Source: Rhizonema sp. PD37
GTDB lineage: Bacteria > Cyanobacteriota > Cyanobacteriia > Cyanobacteriales > Nostocaceae
Assembly (NCBI GenBank): GCA_029379215.1
Contig: JAQYWO010000054.1
Location: 1-35,756, forward strand
DNA: 35,756 bases
Direction: 5' to 3'
The notes below the pieces were generated by a model that saw only the letters and a list, made by a program, of their open reading frames with translations, did not search any database and was not told the origin of the DNA. Position 1 is the stretch's first letter. Every line of letters starts with the position of its first letter. The position numbers and the translations under genes were made by a program. Positions 1 to 8,143 of this stretch are shown piece by piece.

Positions 1-506
1 TAGCCCGTAAGCATCGTTGTTCAACCGCTTAAGATTTATTTTATAAACACCCTCTTAGACTTGACGATAACCGCTGAATTCTCATCATCTCTCACACCCT
101 AGAAAGCAACTATCAATTAAATGACAACATTTATTGATAATAATGGGGTCTAGTTTATAGAGACGCAATATCTTTTGTCAATAGCAATCATCTTATAAAT
201 CAGTCATCGGATAGAGTTAATTTGTATTGCTTTTGTTGTAATCAGACGAGAAACTACATCTGCTGATACTAGATAAATGATATGATCTGACGAAAAAACC
301 CTCATTCGGCTAGCGCTGGCGACGGAGTTTTCTTCGTGGCGATCACTTATAAGTTCATTTAGTCGTCAGTTCCTCGAAACTGTTTCTATGTCTTGTATAG
401 AGTCTATCGGGGGAAGCTTGTTCTCAATCTGCCGTGCTGCTTTCAAGGTGGCTTCGATCGCCCCTCACTTTTAAAACATCCTCTAACGTGAATTCGATAA
501 AAGCTG
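1..506. other. non-coding region, no gene recognised
   Basis: No open frame of convincing length, tRNA-like fold or rRNA segment was seen on either strand. On the minus strand, about 360-480, there are short open stretches that look faintly protein-like (one reads AIEATLKAARQIENKLPP) but they are interrupted by stops and change frame, so at most this is an old gene remnant. The stretch is AT-rich and probably intergenic. Confidence 0.5.
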
Positions 507-571
507 TAGGGGCGGGTTTTAAATCATATCTTGGATGTACTCAGATATGATCTCAATTAAACCCGCCCCTA
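507..571. repeat. dispersed palindromic repeat, family A, copy 1
   Basis: The outer arms TAGGGGCGGGTTT (507-519) and AAACCCGCCCCTA (559-571) are inverted copies, and an inner pair ATCATATC/GATATGAT (523-530, 544-551) extends the stem. Its reverse complement shares the core ATCTGRGTACATCCAA with the element at 22161-22218, so this is a repeat family and not a one-off hairpin. It begins 16 bases beyond the stop codon of the minus-strand lipoprotein gene and may also act as its terminator, though there is no T-run. Confidence 0.8.
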
Positions 572-586
572 TTCAAATACAGATCC

Positions 587-1456
587 TTAACGCCGTCTAC
601 TACCGAAACCTGAACGGCTGGGAGCACGACGTCCACTACCAAAAGCACTGCCAGAAGGACGTCTAGCAGAACCGGAACGACCGGAGGGTTGGAGGATACT
701 GCCACCATAACCAGAACCTGTGGGACGGTTTATAGAAGAGTTGGGTGGGACGGTGCGTCGTACATTAAAGTCATTAGGAGACGATCTTCTAATTGTGCCA
801 GTACTGCGGAATGCAGTCCGGTTTCTAACTTCGGCAGGTGGTGTATTGTAGCGTTGGCGATAACTGCTGACGGCATCGCCATAGCTTCTACCATAACCAC
901 CGTACCCATTCAGCACTGATACTCCTGGTTGATAGACTGGTGGCACATAGTAATGAGGTCTAAATAACAGGCTACCTATTGCCTGACCTGCCACAGCACC
1001 AGCAAAGGGTGCCCAGAATCCATTTTCTCGACGAACTACGACCTGTTCTTGTTGTCCTGTTTGAGGATTGGTTCTATTTTCGGTAACGTTGTGGACGTAC
1101 TCGATTTTGAAATCCTCTGTTAGGTATAAAACCGACTCACCGTTCTGCACTTTTAGGTTAGTTTTCTGACCCTGCTTAATTTCCTCATCAGTCAGCCTTG
1201 CCATCTGTACATTTTGAGTTCTAAAAGTTGGTGGCGTCGCGTTGAGTAAAAATAAGGTGTACTCCCCATTAACATCATCATAGGTAGCTTGTTGTACAGG
1301 GTACTGACCATCATTTAGCTTTGTAGCAGCAGTTGACGGTTGACGGAGATTCCCTGTAGGAGGTAAAGTTTGCTTAGCTCCCCCTCCGCAAGCAACTGTT
1401 GTAAAGCACAAAGTCAGTGTTAGAAAAATAACTATCAGTTTACGCAAGATTCTCAT
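587..1456 (-). CDS. predicted lipoprotein, Gly/Ser/Arg-rich C-terminus
   Basis: This is a 289-residue protein of unknown function. It begins with a basic, hydrophobic signal sequence ending in a lipobox-like TVAC (Cys23), so it is probably processed by signal peptidase II and anchored in the envelope. A central Gly/Ala-rich hydrophobic stretch (about 150-165, FAGAVAGQAIGSLLF) resembles a glycine-zipper segment and is followed by a Tyr/Pro-rich stretch. The last 70 or so residues are low-complexity Gly, Ser and Arg with repeated SGS/GSGRR-like units and a basic end. It starts 29 bases downstream of the nifJ stop on the same strand, so the two may be cotranscribed, but nothing in the protein suggests a role in pyruvate oxidation. 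I do not recognise the family. Confidence 0.75.
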   Translation of the reverse strand: MRILRKLIVIFLTLTLCFTTVACGGGAKQTLPPTGNLRQPSTAATKLNDGQYPVQQATYDDVNGEYTLFLLNATPPTFRTQNVQMARLTDEEIKQGQKTNLKVQNGESVLYLTEDFKIEYVHNVTENRTNPQTGQQEQVVVRRENGFWAPFAGAVAGQAIGSLLFRPHYYVPPVYQPGVSVLNGYGGYGRSYGDAVSSYRQRYNTPPAEVRNRTAFRSTGTIRRSSPNDFNVRRTVPPNSSINRPTGSGYGGSILQPSGRSGSARRPSGSAFGSGRRAPSRSGFGSRRR

Positions 1457-1485
1457 AAGGCTTTGATTATGGTTCTACTTTGAGC

Positions 1486-4400
1486 TTAATCGAAATTTTC
1501 CTCCGATCGCCACTCATCAGATAGCTTACGATCTGACATGTATTCATACAACTGCCAACGTGCATATACCTCAGCTTGAGCTTCTTGCAGTAAGCGTTTG
1601 GCAAGGTCGGGATTGCTCTTAATCAGCATCTTAAAGCGATTTTCTTGGTACATCGATTCCTCTATCGGTTGCTTGGGCGATCGCATATCCAACTGCAAAG
1701 GATTCTTTCCTGCAAGCTGCAACTCGGGATTATAGCGATACAGCAACCAACGACCTGATTCTACCAATGCCTTCTGTTGACTCATGGCTGTCGTCATGTT
1801 GATACCGTGGGCAATACAATGGCTGTAGGCAATAATCAGGGAAGGACCGTCATAAGCCTCTGCTTCTAAAAATGCCTTGAGAGTATGTTCATCTCTAGCA
1901 CCTAATGCAACACTCGCTACGTAGACATTGCCGTATGTCATGGCAATTAGCCCTAAGTCTTTTTTCGCTGCTGGCTTACCACTGGCAGCAAACTTCGCGA
2001 TCGCCGCCCTTGGTGTTGCTTTAGATGCTTGTCCACCAGTATTAGAATAGACTTCTGTATCCATAATCAAAATATTGACATTGCGACCGCTAGCCAATAC
2101 ATGATCTAGTCCGCCAGAATCAATGTCATACGCCCAGCCATCACCACCAACAATCCAAACACTTTTCTTCACAAGATAATCAGCCAGTGTCAGAAGTTGT
2201 TTCGCTTTTGAGATGATTTTGGCGTGAGAAGAAGATTTAATGAGCTGTAAACTGTCAGCTGCTAGCAAACTCTCTAACTTTTGCTTAAGCAGTGCAACTC
2301 GTTCGCGTTGCTCGTAAATATCAGCTTCGGTTGCTTGAGGTGCAGTGACAATAGACTGAACCAAATCTTCAGGAATAACCGATTGTAATACCCGACTTCC
2401 CAATTCAAGCAAAAGTTGAGTCGCAAATTCAACTTGCTTGTCTAGAGATAAGCGGAAGCCAAGACCGAATTCGGCGTTATCTTCAAATAAACTATTAGAC
2501 CATGCCGGGCCACGTCCATCGGCGTTTTTTGTCCAAGGAGTTGTGGGCAAGTTGCCACCGTAGATTGAAGAACAACCTGTGGCGTTGGCAATCATCGTGC
2601 GATCGCCAAACAGTTGTGTCAGCAATTTCAAATAAGGCGTCTCACCACAGCCAGCACAAGCACCAGAAAATTCAAACAAAGGTTCTTGCAGTTGTTGTTG
2701 GCGAATGTGGTTAACTTTGAGTTGCCGTCTGTCGGGTAATGGTAACTTTAAAAAGAAATTCCAGTTTTCCTGTTCAAGCTTCCGCAAAGGCAATTGCGGT
2801 TCCATGTTAATTGCCTTTCGTTCTGGGCGAGATTTGTCTTTAGCAGGGCAAATATCCACACAAATACTACAACCCGTACAATCCTCAGAAGCAACTTGAA
2901 TGGTAAATTTCTGACCTGTAAAATCTTTATCCTTGGCATTAATTGATTTAAACGTGCTTGGAGCCGCAGCTAACTCATCCTGTTGATAAATCTTACTTCG
3001 GATAGCAGCGTGGGGGCAAACCATCACACACTTGTTACACTGAATGCAGACATCGGCTTCCCAAACGGGAATCTCTTCTGCCACATTGCGTTTTTCCCAC
3101 TGAGAGGTGCCAGTAGGATAAGTACCGTCAGCAGGCATGGCACTCACAGGCAGTTCATCACCCTGCCACGCAATGATTTTGCCCAAAACGGATTGTACGA
3201 ATTGAGGAGCCGTGTCGGGAATTGGGTTCGTGAAGGCATTCGGGAGTACTTTTTCATTTTTGTCCCATGTCTCACTGCTTAATTTATGCAAATTCTTCAG
3301 TGTATTATCTACGGCTTGCAAGTTCATACGGACAACTTCCGCGCCTTTTTTGCCGTAAGTCTTTTCAATTGCTTGCTTGATTTTAGCGATCGCTTCCTCT
3401 TGTGGCAAGACACCTGCTAATGCAAAAAAGCACACCTGCATCACCGTGTTAATCCGTCCGTTCATACCACTGTCACGCGCCACCTTAGTAGCATTAATGA
3501 CGTAAAACTTTAGGTTCCGACGAGTAATTTGCTGCTGCACCTCCACGGGAAGATGTTTCCAAGTGTCAGTGTCGTAGGGACTGTTCAGCAAAAAAATAGA
3601 ACCAGGAACAGCAGCTTTGAGAACATCAAGACGTTCTAGGAATATCCAGTGATGGCAACCAATAAAATTCGCTTGATCAATTAAGTAAGTGGAACGAATA
3701 GGTTCGTTTCCGAAACGTAAGTGGGAAACAGTGATAGAACCTGATTTCTTGGAATCGTAGACAAAGTAGCCTTGGGCATAGTTATCGGTTTCTTCACCAA
3801 TAATCTTAATTGAGTTTTTGTTCGCACCAACTGTGCCATCTGAACCCAACCCGTAGAACATTGCCCGAATCACGCTATCTGGTTCTGTAGAAAAGTTAGC
3901 GTCAAACGTCAGGGAAGTGTGACAAACGTCGTCATTGATACCAATAGTAAAGTGATTCTTCGGTTTCTTTTGAGCAAGGTTATCAAAAATACCCACCACC
4001 ATCGCTGGGGTAAATTCTTTGGAAGAAAGACCGTAACGACCACCGATAATTTGAGGATACGGGGAATTTCTCTCACTCCCCCACGCTTCATGAATAGCAG
4101 TGACCACATCCAAGTATAGCGGTTCACCAATGCTGCCTGGTTCTTTGGTACGATCAAGGACAGCAATCACCTTGGTTGTTTTAGGAAGCGCGTTAACAAA
4201 TAAGTTGGCATCAAACGGACGATACAATCGCACTTTGACAACACCGACGCGATCGCCACGAGTGTTCAGGTAATCGAGTGTTTCATGCACCGTCTCACAG
4301 CCCGAACCCATCAGCACAATTACTTTTTCAGCATCAGGGGCACCGTAATATTCATAGATCTGATAATACCGTCCCGTGCGATCACCGAATCGATCCATCT

Positions 4401-5136
4401 CTTGCTGAACAATTTCTGCACAAGCATTGTAGTAAGGATTAACGCTTTCACGAGCTTGGAAATAGACATCAGGATTTTGAGCGGTTCCGCGCAAAACTGG
4501 GCGATCTGGAGTTAAAGCACGAGTTCGATGAGCAAATATCAGATCATCATCAATCAGTGCCTTTAAGTCACTATCCTCCAACAATTTGACTTTCTGAATT
4601 TCATGAGAGGTGCGGAAGCCGTCGAAGAAGTGCATAAACGGCACTCGCGCCTTGAGTGTCGCCGCTTGAGCAATGAGGGCAAAGTCTTGGCTTTCCTGTA
4701 CAGAAGCAGAACATAGTAGAGCAAAGCCAGTTGCACGCGCTGCCATGACATCGCTGTGATCGCCAAAAATTGATAAGGCTTGCGTCGCTAGAGAGCGAGC
4801 AGCAACGTGGATCACAGCGCTAGTGAGTTCACCTGCAATTTTGTACAGGTTGGGAATCATCAACAACAGTCCCTGAGAAGACGTAAATGTCGTCGTCATT
4901 GAACCCGTTTGCAACGCCCCATGAACAGCTGCTGCCGCCCCACCTTCGCTCTGCATCTGAATCACACTCGGAACAGTGTCCCACAAATTAGGGTGCCCTT
5001 CAGATGACCAAGTGTCAGCCCATTCACTCATTGATGAAGAGGGAGTGATGGGATAAATCGCAATAACTTCATTTAAGCGATAAGCAACACGGGCAACAGC
5101 CTCATTCCCGTCGATGGTTGCAAAGGTTTTCGTCAT
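1486..5136 (-). CDS. nifJ: pyruvate:ferredoxin (flavodoxin) oxidoreductase
   Basis: NifJ/PFOR oxidatively decarboxylates pyruvate to acetyl-CoA and CO2 and passes the electrons to ferredoxin or flavodoxin. In cyanobacteria it serves fermentation and, in some diazotrophs, electron supply to nitrogenase. The single long chain has the full domain order: the N-terminal pyruvate/thiamine-diphosphate region (IAIYPITPSSSMSEW), a gamma domain, an EKR-type linker, two 4Fe-4S motifs (CIQCNKCVMVCP near residue 697 and CTGCSICVDICP near 752), proximal-cluster cysteines (CAGCGETPY, near 825) and the C-terminal thiamine-diphosphate site (GDGWAYDIDSGG, near 1000). The frame is open to 5214, but the family start is MTKTFATIDGNEAV, so I place the start at ATG 5136, giving 1216 residues. 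The 26 extra residues upstream look unlike NifJ. No key residue is missing. Upstream DNA holds two copies of repeat family B. Confidence 0.96.
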   Translation of the reverse strand: MTKTFATIDGNEAVARVAYRLNEVIAIYPITPSSSMSEWADTWSSEGHPNLWDTVPSVIQMQSEGGAAAAVHGALQTGSMTTTFTSSQGLLLMIPNLYKIAGELTSAVIHVAARSLATQALSIFGDHSDVMAARATGFALLCSASVQESQDFALIAQAATLKARVPFMHFFDGFRTSHEIQKVKLLEDSDLKALIDDDLIFAHRTRALTPDRPVLRGTAQNPDVYFQARESVNPYYNACAEIVQQEMDRFGDRTGRYYQIYEYYGAPDAEKVIVLMGSGCETVHETLDYLNTRGDRVGVVKVRLYRPFDANLFVNALPKTTKVIAVLDRTKEPGSIGEPLYLDVVTAIHEAWGSERNSPYPQIIGGRYGLSSKEFTPAMVVGIFDNLAQKKPKNHFTIGINDDVCHTSLTFDANFSTEPDSVIRAMFYGLGSDGTVGANKNSIKIIGEETDNYAQGYFVYDSKKSGSITVSHLRFGNEPIRSTYLIDQANFIGCHHWIFLERLDVLKAAVPGSIFLLNSPYDTDTWKHLPVEVQQQITRRNLKFYVINATKVARDSGMNGRINTVMQVCFFALAGVLPQEEAIAKIKQAIEKTYGKKGAEVVRMNLQAVDNTLKNLHKLSSETWDKNEKVLPNAFTNPIPDTAPQFVQSVLGKIIAWQGDELPVSAMPADGTYPTGTSQWEKRNVAEEIPVWEADVCIQCNKCVMVCPHAAIRSKIYQQDELAAAPSTFKSINAKDKDFTGQKFTIQVASEDCTGCSICVDICPAKDKSRPERKAINMEPQLPLRKLEQENWNFFLKLPLPDRRQLKVNHIRQQQLQEPLFEFSGACAGCGETPYLKLLTQLFGDRTMIANATGCSSIYGGNLPTTPWTKNADGRGPAWSNSLFEDNAEFGLGFRLSLDKQVEFATQLLLELGSRVLQSVIPEDLVQSIVTAPQATEADIYEQRERVALLKQKLESLLAADSLQLIKSSSHAKIISKAKQLLTLADYLVKKSVWIVGGDGWAYDIDSGGLDHVLASGRNVNILIMDTEVYSNTGGQASKATPRAAIAKFAASGKPAAKKDLGLIAMTYGNVYVASVALGARDEHTLKAFLEAEAYDGPSLIIAYSHCIAHGINMTTAMSQQKALVESGRWLLYRYNPELQLAGKNPLQLDMRSPKQPIEESMYQENRFKMLIKSNPDLAKRLLQEAQAEVYARWQLYEYMSDRKLSDEWRSEENFD

Positions 5137-5199
5137 TACAGTTAAAGCCCTTTGACTGGGTATAGGAGTGTATGATTTTAGTTTTGATAAGTGATGAAA

Positions 5200-5288
5200 G
5201 TTCGTAGTAAGCACTTTAGTGCTTAAAATTGAGCAATAAGAGTGCTCACTACGCTACCCCTCAAAGTTAATGACGTGAACCACTAATG
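5200..5288. repeat. repeat family B, copy 1
   Basis: This 89-bp unit begins GTTCGTAGTAAGCAC and ends near TTAATGACGTGAACC. It contains two small hairpins (AAGCAC/GTGCTT and GAGC/GCTC) and is matched by the unit at 5321-5408, only 32 bases away. It lies directly upstream of nifJ, so any nifJ promoter must be in or around it. Confidence 0.75.
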
Positions 5289-5320
5289 GTGCGTCTCATT
5301 AGTTCTAATAGGTTGCAAAA

Positions 5321-5408
5321 GTTCGTAGTCAGCACTTTTATTGCTTAAAATTGAGCGATTTATCGCTCACTACAAATCCTACAAAATTAATGACATGGAG
5401 TACTAGTG
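5321..5408. repeat. repeat family B, copy 2
   Basis: This is the second unit of the pair upstream of nifJ, sharing GTTCGTAGT, GCTTAAAATTGAGC, GCTCACTAC and TTAATGAC blocks with copy 1. The inner hairpin is a perfect GAGCGAT/ATCGCTC. The loops differ but the stems are kept by paired changes, which suggests selection on, or mechanistic need for, the folded form. Confidence 0.75.
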
Positions 5409-5568
5409 TAGGGAGTCGCAATAATTAGATTTAGTATCTCACCCCGGAAATTACATTCATTAATATTGATTAATAATGTACTCAACCAAAAAATATCCGA
5501 CTTGGTGAGACTTTCACAGAACTGAGATTTTTTTGAGAGATATAGGTTCGGGATTCGTAAAAGGTTTG

Positions 5569-5596
5569 GTAGAGGCGTAAGATAATACGCCTCTAC
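5569..5596. repeat. 11-bp stem hairpin after LOG gene
   Basis: GTAGAGGCGTA and TACGCCTCTAC are a perfect 11-bp inverted repeat with a 6-base loop. It lies 32 bases past the stop of the LOG-family gene on the minus strand and could stop its transcription, although no clear T-run follows. The GTAGAG-CGT stem resembles the hairpin at 22288-22315, so it is more likely a dispersed repeat. Confidence 0.7.
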
Positions 5597-5628
5597 ACAA
5601 CTATCTGTTAATAGAGCTATCGGCTCCA

Positions 5629-6216
5629 TTAAGGCTTGACTTCTTGCTCCATCGATTTCTTAACTACAGTTGACTGATAAGTTGCAAATACATCCAGTAA
5701 ATCTTCTGCATCAGATGCTTCCAAAACAAAGGAACGACCAGTAGGTTTAAGAAATCCTTCTGTCACCGCTTTGTCAAATAATTTCAGTAAAGGATCGAAA
5801 TATCCTTCAACATTTAACAAACCGCAAGGTTTTTGGTGAAGTCCCAACTGTGCCCAAGTGAGGATTTCACAGAACTCATCTAGAGTTCCGTATCCACCAG
5901 GAAGTGCAATGAAGCCATCAGACAACTCCGCCATTTTGGTTTTGCGCTCATGCATTGACCCAACAACGTGAAGCATGGAGAGTCCTCGATGGGCGATTTC
6001 ATTGGCAATTAGAAAATCTGGAATCACCCCAATGACTTCACCTCCTGCTGTTAAAGCTGCATCAGCAACAATACCCATTAGCCCTACATTTCCACCTCCA
6101 TAAACTAATCTCAAATCTCGGCTTGCTAAAGTTTCTCCAAGAGTTTGAGCCGCTTCCCTATATACAGGTCTAAGACCCGTGCTAGAACCACAAAACACTC
6201 CGATAGATTTCACCAA
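5629..6216 (-). CDS. LOG-family (TIGR00730) nucleotide phosphoribohydrolase
   Basis: This 195-residue protein belongs to the LOG family. In plants and some bacteria these enzymes release free cytokinin bases from riboside 5'-monophosphates, and other bacterial members cleave AMP or other nucleotides. The N-terminal Rossmann-like start is GVFCGSSTG, followed by YGGGNVGLMG (about 39-48), the ERKTKM element and the diagnostic PGGYGTLDE (about 106-114). The length is normal for the family. The start is a TTG (6216) immediately followed by a GTG; a GAGG lies 8 bases before the TTG and 11 before the GTG, so either could be used. It follows cysE on the same strand with a gap of about 100 bases. The substrate cannot be told from sequence. 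Confidence 0.9.
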   Translation of the reverse strand: MVKSIGVFCGSSTGLRPVYREAAQTLGETLASRDLRLVYGGGNVGLMGIVADAALTAGGEVIGVIPDFLIANEIAHRGLSMLHVVGSMHERKTKMAELSDGFIALPGGYGTLDEFCEILTWAQLGLHQKPCGLLNVEGYFDPLLKLFDKAVTEGFLKPTGRSFVLEASDAEDLLDVFATYQSTVVKKSMEQEVKP

Positions 6217-6315
6217 ACAATCTGCCTCACAATCGATTCAGAAAGATTAACACAAGATTTGTGAGGGCGATCGCTCTTTAAATGATGATCGTATGGTATT
6301 ATGTACCAACCTTGA

Positions 6316-7038
6316 TTAAATTCCGGCACCATCAAGAAAGTCATCAATCAAACCATCAGTATTCCACTTGCCGTTATCGATTTCTTCGCCAACTAGAATT
6401 GGAGACAAAGGGGGGTTAGTGTCCAACTGTTCTACCCGTTTTTCTAAAGCTTTGACTCGTTCAAATAAAACTCGAATAACCTCAGCTTCCACATCTCGGA
6501 GTTGATTGTGAGCCAGAACATCGATACTCTTTTTATCTTGACGGGTGACACGCCCTGGAATCCCGACTACAGTAGTATTGCTGGGTACGTCTCGCAGTAC
6601 CACAGAACCTGCACCGATACGGACGTGATCGCCAATTTGAAGATTGCCCAATACCTTTGCGCCTGCTCCCACAACAACGTGATTGCCTAAGGTTGGATGG
6701 CGCTTACCTGTCTCTTTTCCAGTACCGCCTAGAGTCACTCCTTGATAGATTAAGGCTTCGTCTCCCACAATCGCTGTTTCCCCAATGACTACCCCCATAC
6801 CATGATCAATAAAAACTCCATTGCCAATTTTGGCTCCTGGATGAATCTCAATCCCAGTTAAAAACCGACTGATTTGGGAAATAAATCGAGGTATAAAGGG
6901 AAGTCCCTTATTGTGCAGCCAGTGTGCCAAGCGATGAAACACCAAGGCTTGGAGTCCAGGATAGCAGAATAACACTTCCAGCCAATTACGGGCTGCTGGA
7001 TCGCGTTCATAAATTGTGCGTAAATCAGCTAGCAGCAT
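6316..7038 (-). CDS. cysE: serine O-acetyltransferase
   Basis: CysE makes O-acetylserine from serine and acetyl-CoA, the first committed step of cysteine synthesis, in the cytoplasm. The 240-residue chain has the N-terminal helical part ([19 protein letters not shown]), then the left-handed beta-helix of hexapeptide repeats. The catalytic region [14 protein letters not shown] and the acetyl-CoA loop [13 protein letters not shown] are both intact. The C-terminal tail after about residue 180 is helical and likely variable. The frame also opens at a TTG (7050), four codons upstream; I prefer ATG 7038, which gives the start usual for this family. A divergent Rrf2 regulator lies 234 bases away. 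Rrf2 proteins such as CymR control cysteine metabolism in Gram-positive bacteria, so local control is plausible but unproven. Confidence 0.95.
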   Translation of the reverse strand: MLLADLRTIYERDPAARNWLEVLFCYPGLQALVFHRLAHWLHNKGLPFIPRFISQISRFLTGIEIHPGAKIGNGVFIDHGMGVVIGETAIVGDEALIYQGVTLGGTGKETGKRHPTLGNHVVVGAGAKVLGNLQIGDHVRIGAGSVVLRDVPSNTTVVGIPGRVTRQDKKSIDVLAHNQLRDVEAEVIRVLFERVKALEKRVEQLDTNPPLSPILVGEEIDNGKWNTDGLIDDFLDGAGI

Positions 7039-7093
7039 ACTCGGTTTCAATTCTCTTTAATAGATATTGCTCTTGAATCAAGAATCTTCTTTC

Positions 7094-7132
7094 ATTTCCA
7101 CAACTGATGGATGAAATCATCAGAGTGGAAAT
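7094..7132. promoter_or_regulatory. interrupted dyad between cysE and Rrf2 genes
   Basis: ATTTCCAC (7094-7101) and GTGGAAAT (7125-7132) form an 8-bp inverted repeat, with an inner pair CTGATG/CATCAG. It lies 56 bases upstream of the cysE start in the divergent spacer. It could be an operator or a hairpin in the cysE 5' leader. No protein can be assigned from sequence alone. Confidence 0.45.
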
Positions 7133-7157
7133 TCTGTTAGAATTCTTGAAGACAAAG

Positions 7158-7183
7158 TACTGTAGATTGATATAAATACAGTA
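7158..7183. promoter_or_regulatory. TACTGTA-N12-TACAGTA dyad
   Basis: This is a perfect 7-bp inverted repeat with a 12-base spacer in the shared cysE/Rrf2 upstream region, about 90 bases before the Rrf2 gene. The size and AT-rich half-sites would fit a dimeric regulator, perhaps the Rrf2 protein itself. That assignment is inference. Confidence 0.4.
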
Positions 7184-7272
7184 TTTTTATGGATGTGCAT
7201 TCGGTTGCGATCGCGTATACATAAATTCATATTGATTTTAGTACTATAAATCTATCGGCAATTAGTAGTATC

Positions 7273-7740
7273 TTGAGAAAAGAATTGAATATCCATAATT
7301 ACGCTCTCCTGGATCTGTCTTCTAAAGTTGAATACGCTGTGCTAGCACTTTTAGAATTAGCAAGCCACAAAGGGGAAAAAGCTCCTCTAACAATGAGCGA
7401 AATTACAGACAAGCAACCAATACCTGATCGTTATCTGGAACAAATTCTTGCCAGTCTCCGGCGTGCTGGTTTGGTAAAGAGTCAACGTGGTTCCAGAGGA
7501 GGGTTTGTTCTAGCCCGTGAACCATGGCAGATTACATTATTGGAAATTGTGACTTTAATGGAAGGTGAGCGTAAGGAAGGTGAACACATTGCTAGCACCA
7601 CTCCTGAAAAGGATCTCATTTATGAGATTTGGGATGAAGCTAACGCTGCCTGTACTAAAGTTTTGAGACGTTACACACTCCAAGACTTGTGTGAGCAACT
7701 AGAGGCACGCAGACAGCAAGGTCCGATGTATTACATTTAG
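7273..7740 (+). CDS. Rrf2-family transcriptional regulator
   Basis: This protein of about 155 residues carries the Rrf2 winged helix: LSSKVEYAVLALLELA, then IPDRYLEQILASLRRAGLV (recognition helix region) and SQRGSRGGFVLAREP (wing). Family members include IscR, NsrR and CymR. The IscR-type CX5CX5C cluster motif is absent; only two cysteines occur in the C-terminal half, 13 residues apart (CTKVLRRYTLQDLC), so a standard Fe-S cluster is doubtful. The frame has no ATG near the N-terminus. The family usually begins at (M)ELSSKVEY, which here reads CTG GAT CTG at 7309; upstream TTG codons lie at 7273 and 7285. The start is therefore uncertain. Divergence from cysE suggests a role in sulfur or cysteine control. 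Confidence 0.85.
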   Translation: MRKELNIHNYALLDLSSKVEYAVLALLELASHKGEKAPLTMSEITDKQPIPDRYLEQILASLRRAGLVKSQRGSRGGFVLAREPWQITLLEIVTLMEGERKEGEHIASTTPEKDLIYEIWDEANAACTKVLRRYTLQDLCEQLEARRQQGPMYYI

Positions 7741-7870
7741 TCATTGAGGAGTTTCTAAATACGGTTGACAAAAGATAACACATGAAAAGCTGATTCGTAT
7801 TCACACAAGATTCCCAAGTTGTCAAACAGCAATGGCACAAATTCTGGTATTTGCACCAAAAAGAGAATTT

Positions 7871-7910
7871 TTGTGGAGGCGATCACTTAAGCATTGCTAT
7901 GCCTCCACAA
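7871..7910 (+). terminator. hairpin downstream of Rrf2 gene
   Basis: TTGTGGAGGC (7871-7880) and GCCTCCACAA (7901-7910) form a perfect 10-bp stem with a 20-base loop, 130 bases after the Rrf2 stop. There is no T-run, so it may be a repeat or transcript-end stabiliser and not a classical intrinsic terminator. Confidence 0.4.
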
Positions 7911-7988
7911 TGACCACTCTCTCATTCTAGCAATTCCATAGATGATAATCGCGCCCGAATGAAGAGCAAGTGGGAGAAAATTAGTCCT

Positions 7989-8142
7989 GAGTTTTGAAGT
8001 GCTGAGAGTTAATTATGTAATTTTTCAGTTGTTTACTACAAACGGTTTTCTCTTGGTAGGTCAGGATTGTGGCCACTTCTACTCCTGCTCTACTCAGCAA
8101 CGCAATACAGGAGTGTACTGGCTCCTCAGCACTTCAAAACTC
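7989..8142. repeat. 154-bp element bounded by 18-bp inverted repeats
   Basis: GAGTTTTGAAGTGCTGAG (7989-8006) is perfectly inverted at 8125-8142. Inside the right half, ACTCCTG/CAGGAGT (8081-8087, 8108-8114) forms a further stem. The element ends two bases before the stop codon of the next gene. It has MITE-like form but no clear target-site duplication, and it encodes nothing. Confidence 0.65.
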
Positions 8143-8143
8143 T

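Noticed and set aside
2983..3282. 99-codon plus-strand frame inside nifJ
   Set aside because: It is a shadow of the nifJ region that carries the first 4Fe-4S motif.
5137..5214. 26-residue N-terminal extension of NifJ
   Set aside because: The family begins at MTKTFATIDGNEAV; the extension does not look like NifJ and reaches into repeat family B.
5387..5629. 80-codon minus-strand frame downstream of the LOG gene
   Set aside because: It overlaps a repeat-family B unit and the GTAGAGGCGTA hairpin, has no family resemblance and no ribosome-binding site.
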